This document shows, piece by piece, positions 24,371-31,929 of a DNA stretch of 64,000 nucleotides (position 1 is the first letter of the stretch; every line of letters starts with the position of its first letter). Source of the stretch: Aquabacter sp040755535 (GTDB taxonomy: Bacteria > Pseudomonadota > Alphaproteobacteria > Rhizobiales > Xanthobacteraceae); assembly GCA_040755535.1 (NCBI GenBank), contig JBFMAV010000011.1:23588-87587 (forward strand), written 5' to 3'. The position numbers and the translations under genes were made by a program. The notes under the pieces were generated by a model that searched no databases, was not told the DNA's origin, and worked only from the letters and a program-made list of their open reading frames with translations.

Positions 24371-25906
24371 ATGAGCGAACGTCTGCAAGCGGCCGCGCCG
24401 CGCACTCTGCGTCTCGGCGCGCAGGACAATGTGGCGGTGGCCCTCGACACCCTGCCCGAAGGCATCCAGGTTTCCGGCGTCACCATCACCGCCCGCGTGC
24501 CGCGCGGCCACAAATTCGCGCTCGTCCCCATCCCGGACGGCGCGCCCATCCTGAAATTCGGCCAGATCATTGGATTTGCCGCCGGAGCCATCGCGCCCGG
24601 TGCCCATGTCCATGTGCACAATGTGGTGCTGCACGATTTCGCCCGCGACTATGCCTTCTCCGCCGATGCGCGCCAGGAGGTGCTGCTGCCGGAGGTCGAG
24701 CGCGCGCATTTCATGGGCTTTCGCCGCTCCAATGCCCGCACCGGCACGCGCAATTATCTCGGCATCCTGACCTCGGTGAATTGCTCGGCGTCTGTGGCGC
24801 GCTTCGCGGCGCGCGAGCTGGAACGTTCCGGCGTGCTCGATGCCTTTCCCGGCATCGACGGCGTTGTCCCCATCGTCCACGGAACGGGCTGCGGCATGGC
24901 CTCCAAGGGCGAGGGCTTCGACGTGCTCTCGCGCACCCTGTGGGGCTATGCCACCCATCCCAATTTCGCCGCCGTGGTGATGGTGGGCCTGGGCTGCGAG
25001 ATGTTCCAGATCGCCCGCTTCAAGTCCGAATACGGCGTGGACGAGACCGACGCCTTCCGCACCCTCACCATCCAGGACGAGGGCGGCACGCGGCGCACCG
25101 TGGAACATATCGTCGGTGCGCTCACCGAAATGCTGCCCTCCGCCGGCGCCTGGACGCGGACGGCGCGGCCCCTGTCCGAACTCATCCTGGCGCTGCAATG
25201 CGGCGGGTCGGACGGCTATTCCGCGCTCACCGCCAATCCCGCGCTTGGCGTCGCCTCCGATCTTCTGGTGCGTCATGGCGGCACGTCCATCCTCTCCGAG
25301 ACGCCGGAAATCTACGGCGCCGAGCATTTGCTGACCCGCCGCGCGGTGAGCCGCGAGGTGGGCGAGAAGCTGGTGGCGCGCATCAAGTGGTGGGAGGACT
25401 ATACGCAGCGCAATGGCGGGGAGATGAACAACAATCCCTCGCCCGGCAACAAGGCCGGCGGCCTCACCACCATTCTGGAAAAGTCGCTCGGCGCTGCGGC
25501 CAAGGGCGGCGCCGCCAACCTTGCCGCCGTCTATGAATATGCCGAGCCGGTCACCACGCCCGGCTTCGTCTTCATGGATACGCCCGGCTATGACCCCGTT
25601 GCGGCCACGGGGCAGGTGGCGGGCGGGGCGAACGTGATCTGCTTCACCACCGGGCGCGGCTCCGCCTTCGGCTGCAAGCCGACCCCCTCCATCAAGCTCG
25701 CCACCAATTCCGACATCGCCGCCCGCATGTCCGAGGACATGGACATCAATTGCGGCGACGTGCTGGACGGGGTGCCGCTGGAGGTCAAGGGGCGGGAGAT
25801 TTTCGACCTCGTCGTGGAGGTGGCCTCCGGCGCGTCCACCAAGTCGGAGGAACTGGGCTATGGGGACGCGGAATTCGTCCCCTGGCAGATCGGCGCGGTG
25901 ATGTGA
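24371..25906 (+). CDS. uxaA: Altronate dehydratase family protein (full-length)
   Basis: 511 residues. The N-terminal SAF domain (about 10-100) includes ALDTLPEGIQ and ARVPRGHKFALVPI. The long C-terminal dehydratase domain carries GFRRSNARTGTRNYLGILTS, GTGCGMASKGEG and the Cys-containing TTGRGSAFGCKPTPSIKLAT. The family covers altronate (UxaA) and galactarate (GarD) dehydratases, which use iron and remove water to give 2-keto-3-deoxy sugar acids. Context with uxaC favours UxaA, but no tagaturonate reductase is visible, so the substrate is not certain. GGGAGGAG precedes the ATG. It is transcribed away from the gntR-uxaC-uxuB operon across a palindromic operator. Confidence 0.87.
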   Translation: MSERLQAAAPRTLRLGAQDNVAVALDTLPEGIQVSGVTITARVPRGHKFALVPIPDGAPILKFGQIIGFAAGAIAPGAHVHVHNVVLHDFARDYAFSADARQEVLLPEVERAHFMGFRRSNARTGTRNYLGILTSVNCSASVARFAARELERSGVLDAFPGIDGVVPIVHGTGCGMASKGEGFDVLSRTLWGYATHPNFAAVVMVGLGCEMFQIARFKSEYGVDETDAFRTLTIQDEGGTRRTVEHIVGALTEMLPSAGAWTRTARPLSELILALQCGGSDGYSALTANPALGVASDLLVRHGGTSILSETPEIYGAEHLLTRRAVSREVGEKLVARIKWWEDYTQRNGGEMNNNPSPGNKAGGLTTILEKSLGAAAKGGAANLAAVYEYAEPVTTPGFVFMDTPGYDPVAATGQVAGGANVICFTTGRGSAFGCKPTPSIKLATNSDIAARMSEDMDINCGDVLDGVPLEVKGREIFDLVVEVASGASTKSEELGYGDAEFVPWQIGAVM

Positions 25907-25941
25907 TGGGGCGGCGGGCGTTCCATGCGGGGCTGAAAAGC

Positions 25942-25965
25942 CCTCTCCCTCGCAAGCGGGAGAGG
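25942..25965. repeat. Hairpin between convergent uxaA and gntR
   Basis: CCTCTCCC (25942-25949) and GGGAGAGG (25958-25965) form a perfect 8-bp stem. Lacking a T-run, it is a weak terminator candidate; the arms match those at 16261-16290. Confidence 0.55.
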
Positions 25966-25986
25966 CGGCGAGGTGTGTCGTCCGCT

Positions 25987-26658
25987 CTACTCGAACAGGT
26001 CCGGGTGTTCCGCCTCGACCTTGGGCAGCGCGCGCAGGATCTCCGACAAATGCACCCGCATGGCTTCGGCCGCGGCGTCCCCGTCGCGCGCGTCCACGGC
26101 GGTCATGATGGCGCGGTGCTGATCCACCAGCGGCAGCATGGAGCCCTTCAGGGTGAGGTGGCAGGCGCGGTCCATATGGGCCTTGATGTCGGCGATCGCC
26201 TCCCAGGCGAGCGGGCAGCCGGCGCCCTCCGCAAGCGCCATGTGGAACATCTCGTCATAGGCCTGGAAGGTCTCCTGGCTGCCGCGCGTGGCGGCTTTCA
26301 CCTGGAGGTCCAGCAGATCGTCGATGCGCGCGCGGGCGCCGGCATCGAAGCCGGCCGCCGCGCGTTTCGCCACGGCGGTCTCGATGGCCTCGCGCACGAA
26401 GCGCGCCTCCATCATCTTCTTCACCGAGATGCGCACGACGATGGTGCCCCTCTGGGGCAGGATCTCAACCAGGCGGGTGCGGGACAGGCCGATCAGCGCC
26501 TCGCGCACCGGCTGGCGCGACACGCCGTGACGCTCCGCGATCTCAGCCTCCGACAGGCGCGTGCCCGGCGGCAGCGCCAGCGTCACGATGGCCCGGCGCA
26601 ATTGCGCCTCGACCTGCTGCGCCGCCGAGCCGCTGGCGGGAACCCTGATGGCGTCCAC
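25987..26658 (-). CDS. GntR-family regulator (FCD domain) next to the TRAP/kdu operon
   Basis: 223 residues from a GTG at 26658, supported by GGGAGGA six bases upstream. DNA-binding helices lie in TLALPPGTRLSEAEIAERHG then VSRQPVREALIGLSRTRLV. The FCD domain includes YDEMFHMALAEGAGCPLAW, DQHRAIMTAVDARDG and MRVHLSEIL. It is divergent from the DctPQM transporter and kduI-kduD genes, so it most likely represses their transcription in the absence of a uronate-derived signal. The 172-bp divergent gap contains ACATACTACCATACAAA, which is AT-rich but not clearly symmetric. Confidence 0.87.
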   Translation of the reverse strand: MDAIRVPASGSAAQQVEAQLRRAIVTLALPPGTRLSEAEIAERHGVSRQPVREALIGLSRTRLVEILPQRGTIVVRISVKKMMEARFVREAIETAVAKRAAAGFDAGARARIDDLLDLQVKAATRGSQETFQAYDEMFHMALAEGAGCPLAWEAIADIKAHMDRACHLTLKGSMLPLVDQHRAIMTAVDARDGDAAAEAMRVHLSEILRALPKVEAEHPDLFE

Positions 26659-26830
26659 GGACGATCCTCCCGTTGCGTGTCGAAACATACTACCATACAA
26701 AGGCGCCCGCTGCGCGCCGGCCATGGTGACCTTTTCGCCATTCTGGATCGCTTGCGCGCTCCCAACAAGAACAAGGCCTTAAGGACCGCGTCGTGAAGAA
26801 AATACCGGCTTTCATCTAGGGAGACTGACC

Positions 26831-27811
26831 ATGCTGACCCGTCGCCGCGCCCTCGCGCTGGCCGCCGCCCTGTCTCTTGCGCCGCTCGGTGCGGCCCATG
26901 CCCAGAGCGTGACCCTGCGCTCCGCCGACATCCATCCCGACGGATATCCGACCGTCGAGGCCGTGAAATATTTCGGCCAGGTCCTCGACCAGAAGACCAA
27001 CGGCAAGTTCAAGGTTCAGGTCTTCTATGCCGGCCAGCTGGGCGGCGAGAAGGAGACCATCGAGCAGACCCGGTTCGGGGTTATCGACCTCAACCGCGTC
27101 AATACCGCGCCGTTCAACAATCTGATCCCGCAGACCGCCGTCCTCGGCCTGCCCTTCCTGTTCCGCGATGTCGCCCACATGTACAAGGTGGTGGACGGGC
27201 CGCTCGGCGAAGAGATCGGCAAGGCGTTCGAGCCCCATGGGCTTGTGGTGCTCGGCTTCTTCGATTCCGGGGCACGCTCCATCTATAATTCCAAGCGGCC
27301 CATCAAGACGTTGGCCGACATGAAGGGCATGAAGATCCGCGTCCAGCAGTCGGACCTCTTCATTTCCATGATCAACGCGCTCGGCGCCAATGCGACGCCC
27401 ATGCCGTTCGGCGAACTCTATTCCGCCCTCCAGACCGGCCTCGTGGACGGGGCAGAGAACAATTATCCGTCCTATGAATCGGTGAAGCATTACGAGGTCG
27501 CGAAATATTACTCGCTGACCGAGCATTCCATGGCTCCCGAAGTCTTCGTTATGTCGAAGATGAGCTGGGACAAGCTTTCGCCGGCCGACCAGAAGCTGTT
27601 CAAGGACGCCGGCAAGGAAGCCACCCTCAAGATGCGCGAGCTGTGGGCGAAGCGCGACGCGGACGCCAAGGCCGTCGTCATCAAGGGCGGCGCGCTCATC
27701 AACGAGGTGGACAAGCAGCCCTTCATCGACGCGATGAAGCCGGTCTACGACAAGTTCGTCACCACCCCCGAGATGAAGAGCCTGGTGGAGCGCATCCGCG
27801 CCGTCCAGTGA
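26831..27811 (+). CDS. dctP: TRAP transporter substrate-binding protein (DctP family)
   Basis: 326 residues. The signal peptide (RRRALALAAALSLAPLGAAHA) precedes SVTLRSADIHPDGYPTVEAV. The conserved ligand-binding Arg is in MKGMKIRVQQSD and the late GLVDGAENNYPSY box is typical of DctP. These proteins bind C4-dicarboxylates, sialic acid or uronates in the periplasm. Because kduI, kduD and a KdgF-like gene follow, a uronate or unsaturated uronate is the best guess. GGGAG precedes the ATG at 26831. A strong hairpin after the gene fits the excess of binding protein over membrane parts. Confidence 0.93.
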   Translation: MLTRRRALALAAALSLAPLGAAHAQSVTLRSADIHPDGYPTVEAVKYFGQVLDQKTNGKFKVQVFYAGQLGGEKETIEQTRFGVIDLNRVNTAPFNNLIPQTAVLGLPFLFRDVAHMYKVVDGPLGEEIGKAFEPHGLVVLGFFDSGARSIYNSKRPIKTLADMKGMKIRVQQSDLFISMINALGANATPMPFGELYSALQTGLVDGAENNYPSYESVKHYEVAKYYSLTEHSMAPEVFVMSKMSWDKLSPADQKLFKDAGKEATLKMRELWAKRDADAKAVVIKGGALINEVDKQPFIDAMKPVYDKFVTTPEMKSLVERIRAVQ

Positions 27812-27817
27812 GGATTC

Positions 27818-27857
27818 AGCCGGCGGCGCGGGGCACGCGCCGCCGGCTTTCATTTCC
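27818..27857 (+). terminator. Attenuating hairpin between dctP and dctQ
   Basis: A perfect 13-bp stem (AGCCGGCGGCGCG / CGCGCCGCCGGCT, 27818-27848) with a 5-base loop is followed by TTCATTT. It probably gives partial termination, raising the ratio of binding protein to permease. Confidence 0.7.
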
Positions 27858-27913
27858 GGTTCGTGTTTCCCTCGGCTGCGCCTGAGCCGCGCCGCCTTCA
27901 GAGGCTGTCCTCC

Positions 27914-28447
27914 ATGGGTTCGTCTTCCGCCCTCGTCCCCCTGCGCCGGCTGGTCGGCTGGCTTTCCACCATCGCGCTCTGGATCTCAGGGGCGGGGCTG
28001 GTGGTGATGACCGGCTGCGTGCTGTGGCAGGTCATCGGCCGCTATCTCCTGAATGATTCCCCGAGCTGGACCGAACCCTTCTCGCTGCTGCTCATGAGCT
28101 GGTTCATCCTGCTCGGCGCGGCGGTCGGCGTGCGCGAGGGCAATCATCTCGGGTTCGAGATCGCGCTGCATTTCGCCTCGCCGCCCGTCCGGCGGCTGAT
28201 GGAGGTGGTGACCGACCTTCTGGTCATGGCGTTCGGCGTGGCCATGGCCTGGTATGGCTGGTTCCTCGCCATGGGCACCTGGTCGGCCAAGATGGCGGGC
28301 GTGAACATCCCCCAGGGGGTCGATTATCTGCCCCTCACCGGCGGCGGCGCGCTGATCGCCCTGTTCTCTCTGGAAAAGCTGCTCGACCATCTGACCGCCC
28401 GCAAGGTGGAGGACGTTCCCCTCCACGGCACCCACACGGTGGAGTGA
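27914..28447 (+). CDS. dctQ: TRAP transporter small permease (DctQ family)
   Basis: 177 residues with four membrane segments. VMTGCVLWQVIGRYLLNDSPSWTEPFSLLL has the conserved GRY and WTEE/P region, followed by VGVREGNHLGFEI, both DctQ hallmarks. It forms the small membrane subunit that joins DctM for sodium-driven import. Start at 27914 (MGSSSALVPLRRLVGW). It ends six bases before dctM. Confidence 0.9.
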   Translation: MGSSSALVPLRRLVGWLSTIALWISGAGLVVMTGCVLWQVIGRYLLNDSPSWTEPFSLLLMSWFILLGAAVGVREGNHLGFEIALHFASPPVRRLMEVVTDLLVMAFGVAMAWYGWFLAMGTWSAKMAGVNIPQGVDYLPLTGGGALIALFSLEKLLDHLTARKVEDVPLHGTHTVE

Positions 28448-28453
28448 CGCGCC

Positions 28454-29734
28454 ATGGCCATCACCGTTCTCTTCGGCGTCTTCACCGTCCTGCTGATCAT
28501 CGGCATGCCGGTCGCCTTCTGCCTCGGCCTCGCCTCGCTGGCCACCGTGCTCTACATGGGCCTGCCGCCCATCGTGGTGTTCCAGCAGATCAATTCCGGC
28601 ATGAATGCCTTTTCCATGCTGGCCATTCCCTTCTTCATCTTCGCCGGCGACCTGATGATGCGCGGCGGCATCGCCGACCGGCTCATCGGCATGGCGGCGG
28701 CGCTGATCGGCCATCTGCGCGGCGGCCTCGGGCAGGTGAATGTGGTGGCCTCCACCCTGTTCGGCGGCATTTCCGGCTCGGCGGTGGCGGACGCCTCGGC
28801 GATCGGCGGCATCATGATTCCGCAGATGGAAAAGCGCGGCTACGCCAAGGATTACGCGGTGAACGTCACCGTCACGTCCGCCATCATCGCGCTGATGATC
28901 CCGCCCTCCCACAACATGATCATCTATTCGCTGGCGGGCGGCGGCACCATTTCCATCGCCGACCTGTTCACCGCCGGCATCCTGCCCGGTCTGCTTCTGG
29001 CGGCGGCGGTGATGGTGACCGCCTATCTGGTGGCGCGCCGGCGCGGGTATCCGGCTGGCACATTTCCGGGTTGGAGCGGCGTTCTGCGCGCGGTGGTGGC
29101 GGCGGTCCCCGGCATCATGCTCATCGGCATCATTTTCGGAGGCGTGCGCTCGGGCATCTTCACCGCGACGGAATCCTCCTGCATCGCGGTGGTCTATGCC
29201 CTGCTCGTGACGGTGCTGGTCTATCGCGAACTGGATCTCGCCGCCTTCTGGGAGGCAACGCTCGGGGCTGTGCGCACCACCGCCATGGTGCTGCTGGTGA
29301 TCGGCACGGCGGGCGCCTTCGGCTGGCTCATGGCCTTCCTGCAGGTCCCCAAGGCCACCATCGAGCTGATGCAGTCGGTCTCCGACAACAAATACGTCAT
29401 CCTGCTGCTCATCAACATCATCCTGCTGGTCCTCGGCACCTTCATGGACATGGCGCCGATGATCATCATCTGCACCCCCATCTTCCTGCCGCTGATCAAG
29501 GCCTTCGGCATCGACCCGGTCCATTTCGGGGTGATCCTGATCCTGAATGCCGGCATCGGCCTCAATACGCCGCCGGTGGGCTCGGTGCTGTTCGTGGGAT
29601 GTGCGGTGGGCAAGATTTCCATCGGCGAGGCCATGAAGACCATCTGGCCCTTCTATGGCGCCTCCATCGCGGTGCTGATGATCGTGACCTACGTCCCCGC
29701 CGTCTCCCTCTGGCTGCCCGCTCTGTTCCGCTGA
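28454..29734 (+). CDS. dctM: TRAP transporter large permease (DctM family)
   Basis: 426 residues, about twelve membrane segments. FFIFAGDLMMRGGIADRLIG, GGISGSAVADASAIGGIMIP, IPPSHNMIIYS and GIGLNTPPVGSVLFVGCAVG are standard DctM motifs. It is the ion-coupled transport channel of the TRAP system. The three subunits form an operon continuing into kduI-kduD, which links uptake to uronate breakdown. Confidence 0.95.
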   Translation: MAITVLFGVFTVLLIIGMPVAFCLGLASLATVLYMGLPPIVVFQQINSGMNAFSMLAIPFFIFAGDLMMRGGIADRLIGMAAALIGHLRGGLGQVNVVASTLFGGISGSAVADASAIGGIMIPQMEKRGYAKDYAVNVTVTSAIIALMIPPSHNMIIYSLAGGGTISIADLFTAGILPGLLLAAAVMVTAYLVARRRGYPAGTFPGWSGVLRAVVAAVPGIMLIGIIFGGVRSGIFTATESSCIAVVYALLVTVLVYRELDLAAFWEATLGAVRTTAMVLLVIGTAGAFGWLMAFLQVPKATIELMQSVSDNKYVILLLINIILLVLGTFMDMAPMIIICTPIFLPLIKAFGIDPVHFGVILILNAGIGLNTPPVGSVLFVGCAVGKISIGEAMKTIWPFYGASIAVLMIVTYVPAVSLWLPALFR

Positions 29735-29771
29735 GCGCGTGGCCCTTCCTTTTCATCTTAAGGATTTTCCC

Positions 29772-30611
29772 ATGATCACCGACGTGCGCCACGTGCATCA
29801 CCCGGAAGCCGTGCGCTTCTTCGACACCGACGATCTGCGCGCCAATTTCCTCATCGAGGGCCTGTTCCACCCCGGCGCGGTGCGGCTCACCTATTCGCAC
29901 ATCGAACGGTTCGTGGTGGGCGGCGCGACGCCCGCCGGCACGCCGCTGAAGCTGGAGAGCGACAAGGCCACCATCGGCTCGCCCAACTTCCTCGACCGCC
30001 GCGAACTCGGCGTGTTCAACATCGGCGGGCCGGGCACGGTGACGGCGGACGGCGAGACCTTCGCGCTCGGCCATCGCGACGCGCTCTATGTGGCCATGGG
30101 CACGAAGGACGTGGTGTTCGCCTCGGATGACGCGGCGAACCCCGCGCGCTTCTATTTGCTCTCCACGCCCGCGCACGCCCGCTACACCAGCAAGGTGGTG
30201 AAGGTCTCCGAGGCCAAGCGCATGGAACTGGGCGACCAGGCCACCGCCAACAAGCGCACCATCTACCAGATGATCCACCCCGACGTGGTGACCTCCTGCC
30301 AACTGGTCATGGGCATGACCCAGCTCGCCGCCGGCAACATCTGGAACACCATGCCCTGCCACGTCCATGACCGCCGCTCGGAGGTCTATCTCTATTTCGA
30401 CGTCGCCCCCGACGCGCGCGTCATCCACATGATGGGCGAGCCCTCCGAGACCCGCCATCTGGTGGTGGCGGACGGCGAGGCGGTGCTCTCCCCGCCCTGG
30501 TCGATCCATTCCGGCGTCGGCACCCGCGCCTATACCTTCATCTGGGGTATGGGCGGCGACAATATCGACTATACGGACATGGACGTCGTCTCCATGGACA
30601 CGCTGCGATGA
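29772..30611 (+). CDS. kduI: 5-dehydro-4-deoxy-D-glucuronate isomerase
   Basis: 279 residues, the normal KduI length. Characteristic stretches are NFLIEGLFHPGAVRLTYSHI, GSPNFLDRRELGVFNIGGPG and the metal-binding TMPCHVHDRRSEVYLYFDV. KduI converts 5-keto-4-deoxyuronate to 2,5-diketo-3-deoxygluconate (DKII) during breakdown of unsaturated uronates released by polysaccharide lyases. AAGGA precedes the ATG at 29772. The stop overlaps the kduD start (ATGA), so the two are coupled. Confidence 0.95.
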   Translation: MITDVRHVHHPEAVRFFDTDDLRANFLIEGLFHPGAVRLTYSHIERFVVGGATPAGTPLKLESDKATIGSPNFLDRRELGVFNIGGPGTVTADGETFALGHRDALYVAMGTKDVVFASDDAANPARFYLLSTPAHARYTSKVVKVSEAKRMELGDQATANKRTIYQMIHPDVVTSCQLVMGMTQLAAGNIWNTMPCHVHDRRSEVYLYFDVAPDARVIHMMGEPSETRHLVVADGEAVLSPPWSIHSGVGTRAYTFIWGMGGDNIDYTDMDVVSMDTLR

Positions 30612-31360
30612 GCCCCTTCGACCTCTCGGGCAAGCGGGCGGTCGTCACCGGGGCCAATACCGGCCTTGGCCAGGCGATCGCGCTCGCCCTCGCGCAGGCG
30701 GGGGCGGACATCGTGGCGGTGGGCCGCTCCGCCATGGATGAGACCCGCGCGGCGGTGGAGGCGACGGGCGTCGGCTTCACCGAGATCCGGGCTGATCTCG
30801 GCTCGCTGGAGCCGGTCGCGCGCATCGTCGCGGAAGCGACCGCCGGCGGGCGGGTGGACATTCTCGTCAACAATGCCGGCATCATCCGCCGCGCGGACGC
30901 CATCGACTTTACCGAGGCCGATTGGGACGCGGTGATGGACGTCAACCTGAAGTCCGCCTTCTTCCTCACCCAGGCCTTCGCGCGCAGCTGGATCGCGGAC
31001 GGGCAGGGCGGCAAGGTGATCAACATCGCCTCGCTCCTGTCCTTCCAGGGCGGCATCCGCATCCCGTCCTATACGGCGAGCAAGAGCGGCCTTGCCGGCC
31101 TCACGCGGCTGCTGGCCTGCGAATGGGCGGGCAAGGGCATCAATGTGAATGCCATCGCGCCCGGCTATTTCGTCACCAACAACACCGAGGCGCTGCGCGC
31201 CGACCCCAAGCGCAACGCCGATATCCTGGCGCGCATTCCCGCCGGGCATTGGGGCGAGCCTTCGGAACTCGGCGGCGCGGCGGTGTTCCTCGCCTCGCCG
31301 GCTGCGTCCTATGTCCATGGCGTGGTGCTGCCGGTGGATGGCGGCTGGCTCGCGCGCTAG
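30608..31360 (+). CDS. kduD: 2-dehydro-3-deoxy-D-gluconate 5-dehydrogenase
   Basis: 250 residues, short-chain dehydrogenase/reductase. The NAD-binding motif is TGANTGLGQAIALAL, NNAGIIRR follows, and the catalytic Tyr/Lys are in PSYTASKSGLAGLTR. KduD reduces DKII to 2-keto-3-deoxygluconate, which KdgK and KDPG aldolase (not in the window) would feed to central metabolism. Translationally coupled to kduI. A structured intergenic element follows before the KdgF-like gene. Confidence 0.93.
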   Translation: MSPFDLSGKRAVVTGANTGLGQAIALALAQAGADIVAVGRSAMDETRAAVEATGVGFTEIRADLGSLEPVARIVAEATAGGRVDILVNNAGIIRRADAIDFTEADWDAVMDVNLKSAFFLTQAFARSWIADGQGGKVINIASLLSFQGGIRIPSYTASKSGLAGLTRLLACEWAGKGINVNAIAPGYFVTNNTEALRADPKRNADILARIPAGHWGEPSELGGAAVFLASPAASYVHGVVLPVDGGWLAR

Positions 31361-31369
31361 AGCATGCGC

Positions 31370-31470
31370 CGATCAGCCTGCACCGCAGGCTGGTCGGATC
31401 ACGCATTCTCTTTCCATTGGTAGAGGGCGATTCACCCATCAGATGGATTCCATCTGATGGGATCGCGCTC
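31370..31470. repeat. Two-hairpin intergenic element between kduD and kdgF
   Basis: Hairpin 1 (31370-31396) pairs CGATCAGCCTGC with GCAGGCTGGTCG with one G-U. Hairpin 2 (31423-31470) has a perfect inner stem CCATCAGATGG / CCATCTGATGG plus an outer arm GAGGGCGAT / ATCGCGCTC with one mismatch. Neither has a T-run. It looks like a REP/BIME-type dispersed palindrome rather than a plain terminator. Confidence 0.6.
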
Positions 31471-31484
31471 TGAAGGAGAACATC

Positions 31485-31832
31485 ATGTCCCAGAAGGGCC
31501 AGTATTTCGGCTTCGCCGACACCACGACGCTCGAACAGGTGACGCCCAATGTGGAGCGGCAGATCCTGACCTATAATGACGAGATCATGCTGGTGCGGGT
31601 CATCTGCACCGAGGCGGGTCCCTGCGGCGTGTTCCACGACCATCCCCATGTGCAGATCACGTCGGTGGAAAGCGGCGTGTTCGACATCACCGTGGACGGC
31701 AAGACCGCGCGGCTGAAGGCCGGCGACAGCTTCTATGTCCCCTCCGGCCTCTGGCACGGCGCCCAGTGCATCGAGCCCGGCGTGCTGGTGGACGTGTTCA
31801 CGCCCATGCGGCAGGAATTCGTCGCGGAGTGA
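31485..31832 (+). CDS. kdgF: KdgF-like cupin, unsaturated uronate ring-opening enzyme
   Basis: 115 residues, single cupin. The metal site is HDHPHVQ followed 40 residues later by LWHGAQ. NVERQILTYNDEIMLVRV, SVESGVFDITVDGKTARLKA and LVDVFTPMRQEF closely follow KdgF, which turns cyclic 4,5-unsaturated galacturonate or glucuronate monomers into the linear keto form that KduI uses. Position directly after kduI-kduD supports this. AAGGAG precedes the ATG. A generic cupin of other function is the alternative, but the combination of length, motif and context is specific. Confidence 0.85.
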   Translation: MSQKGQYFGFADTTTLEQVTPNVERQILTYNDEIMLVRVICTEAGPCGVFHDHPHVQITSVESGVFDITVDGKTARLKAGDSFYVPSGLWHGAQCIEPGVLVDVFTPMRQEFVAE

Positions 31833-31929
31833 GGATGCGGCGGGCGCGTTGACCCGCGTCCCGTCCCGACGGGTGGAAAAGCGCGTCCAAAACTGAGACA
31901 GTCTCCCCCGATCCGAGCGGGAGGGACAA

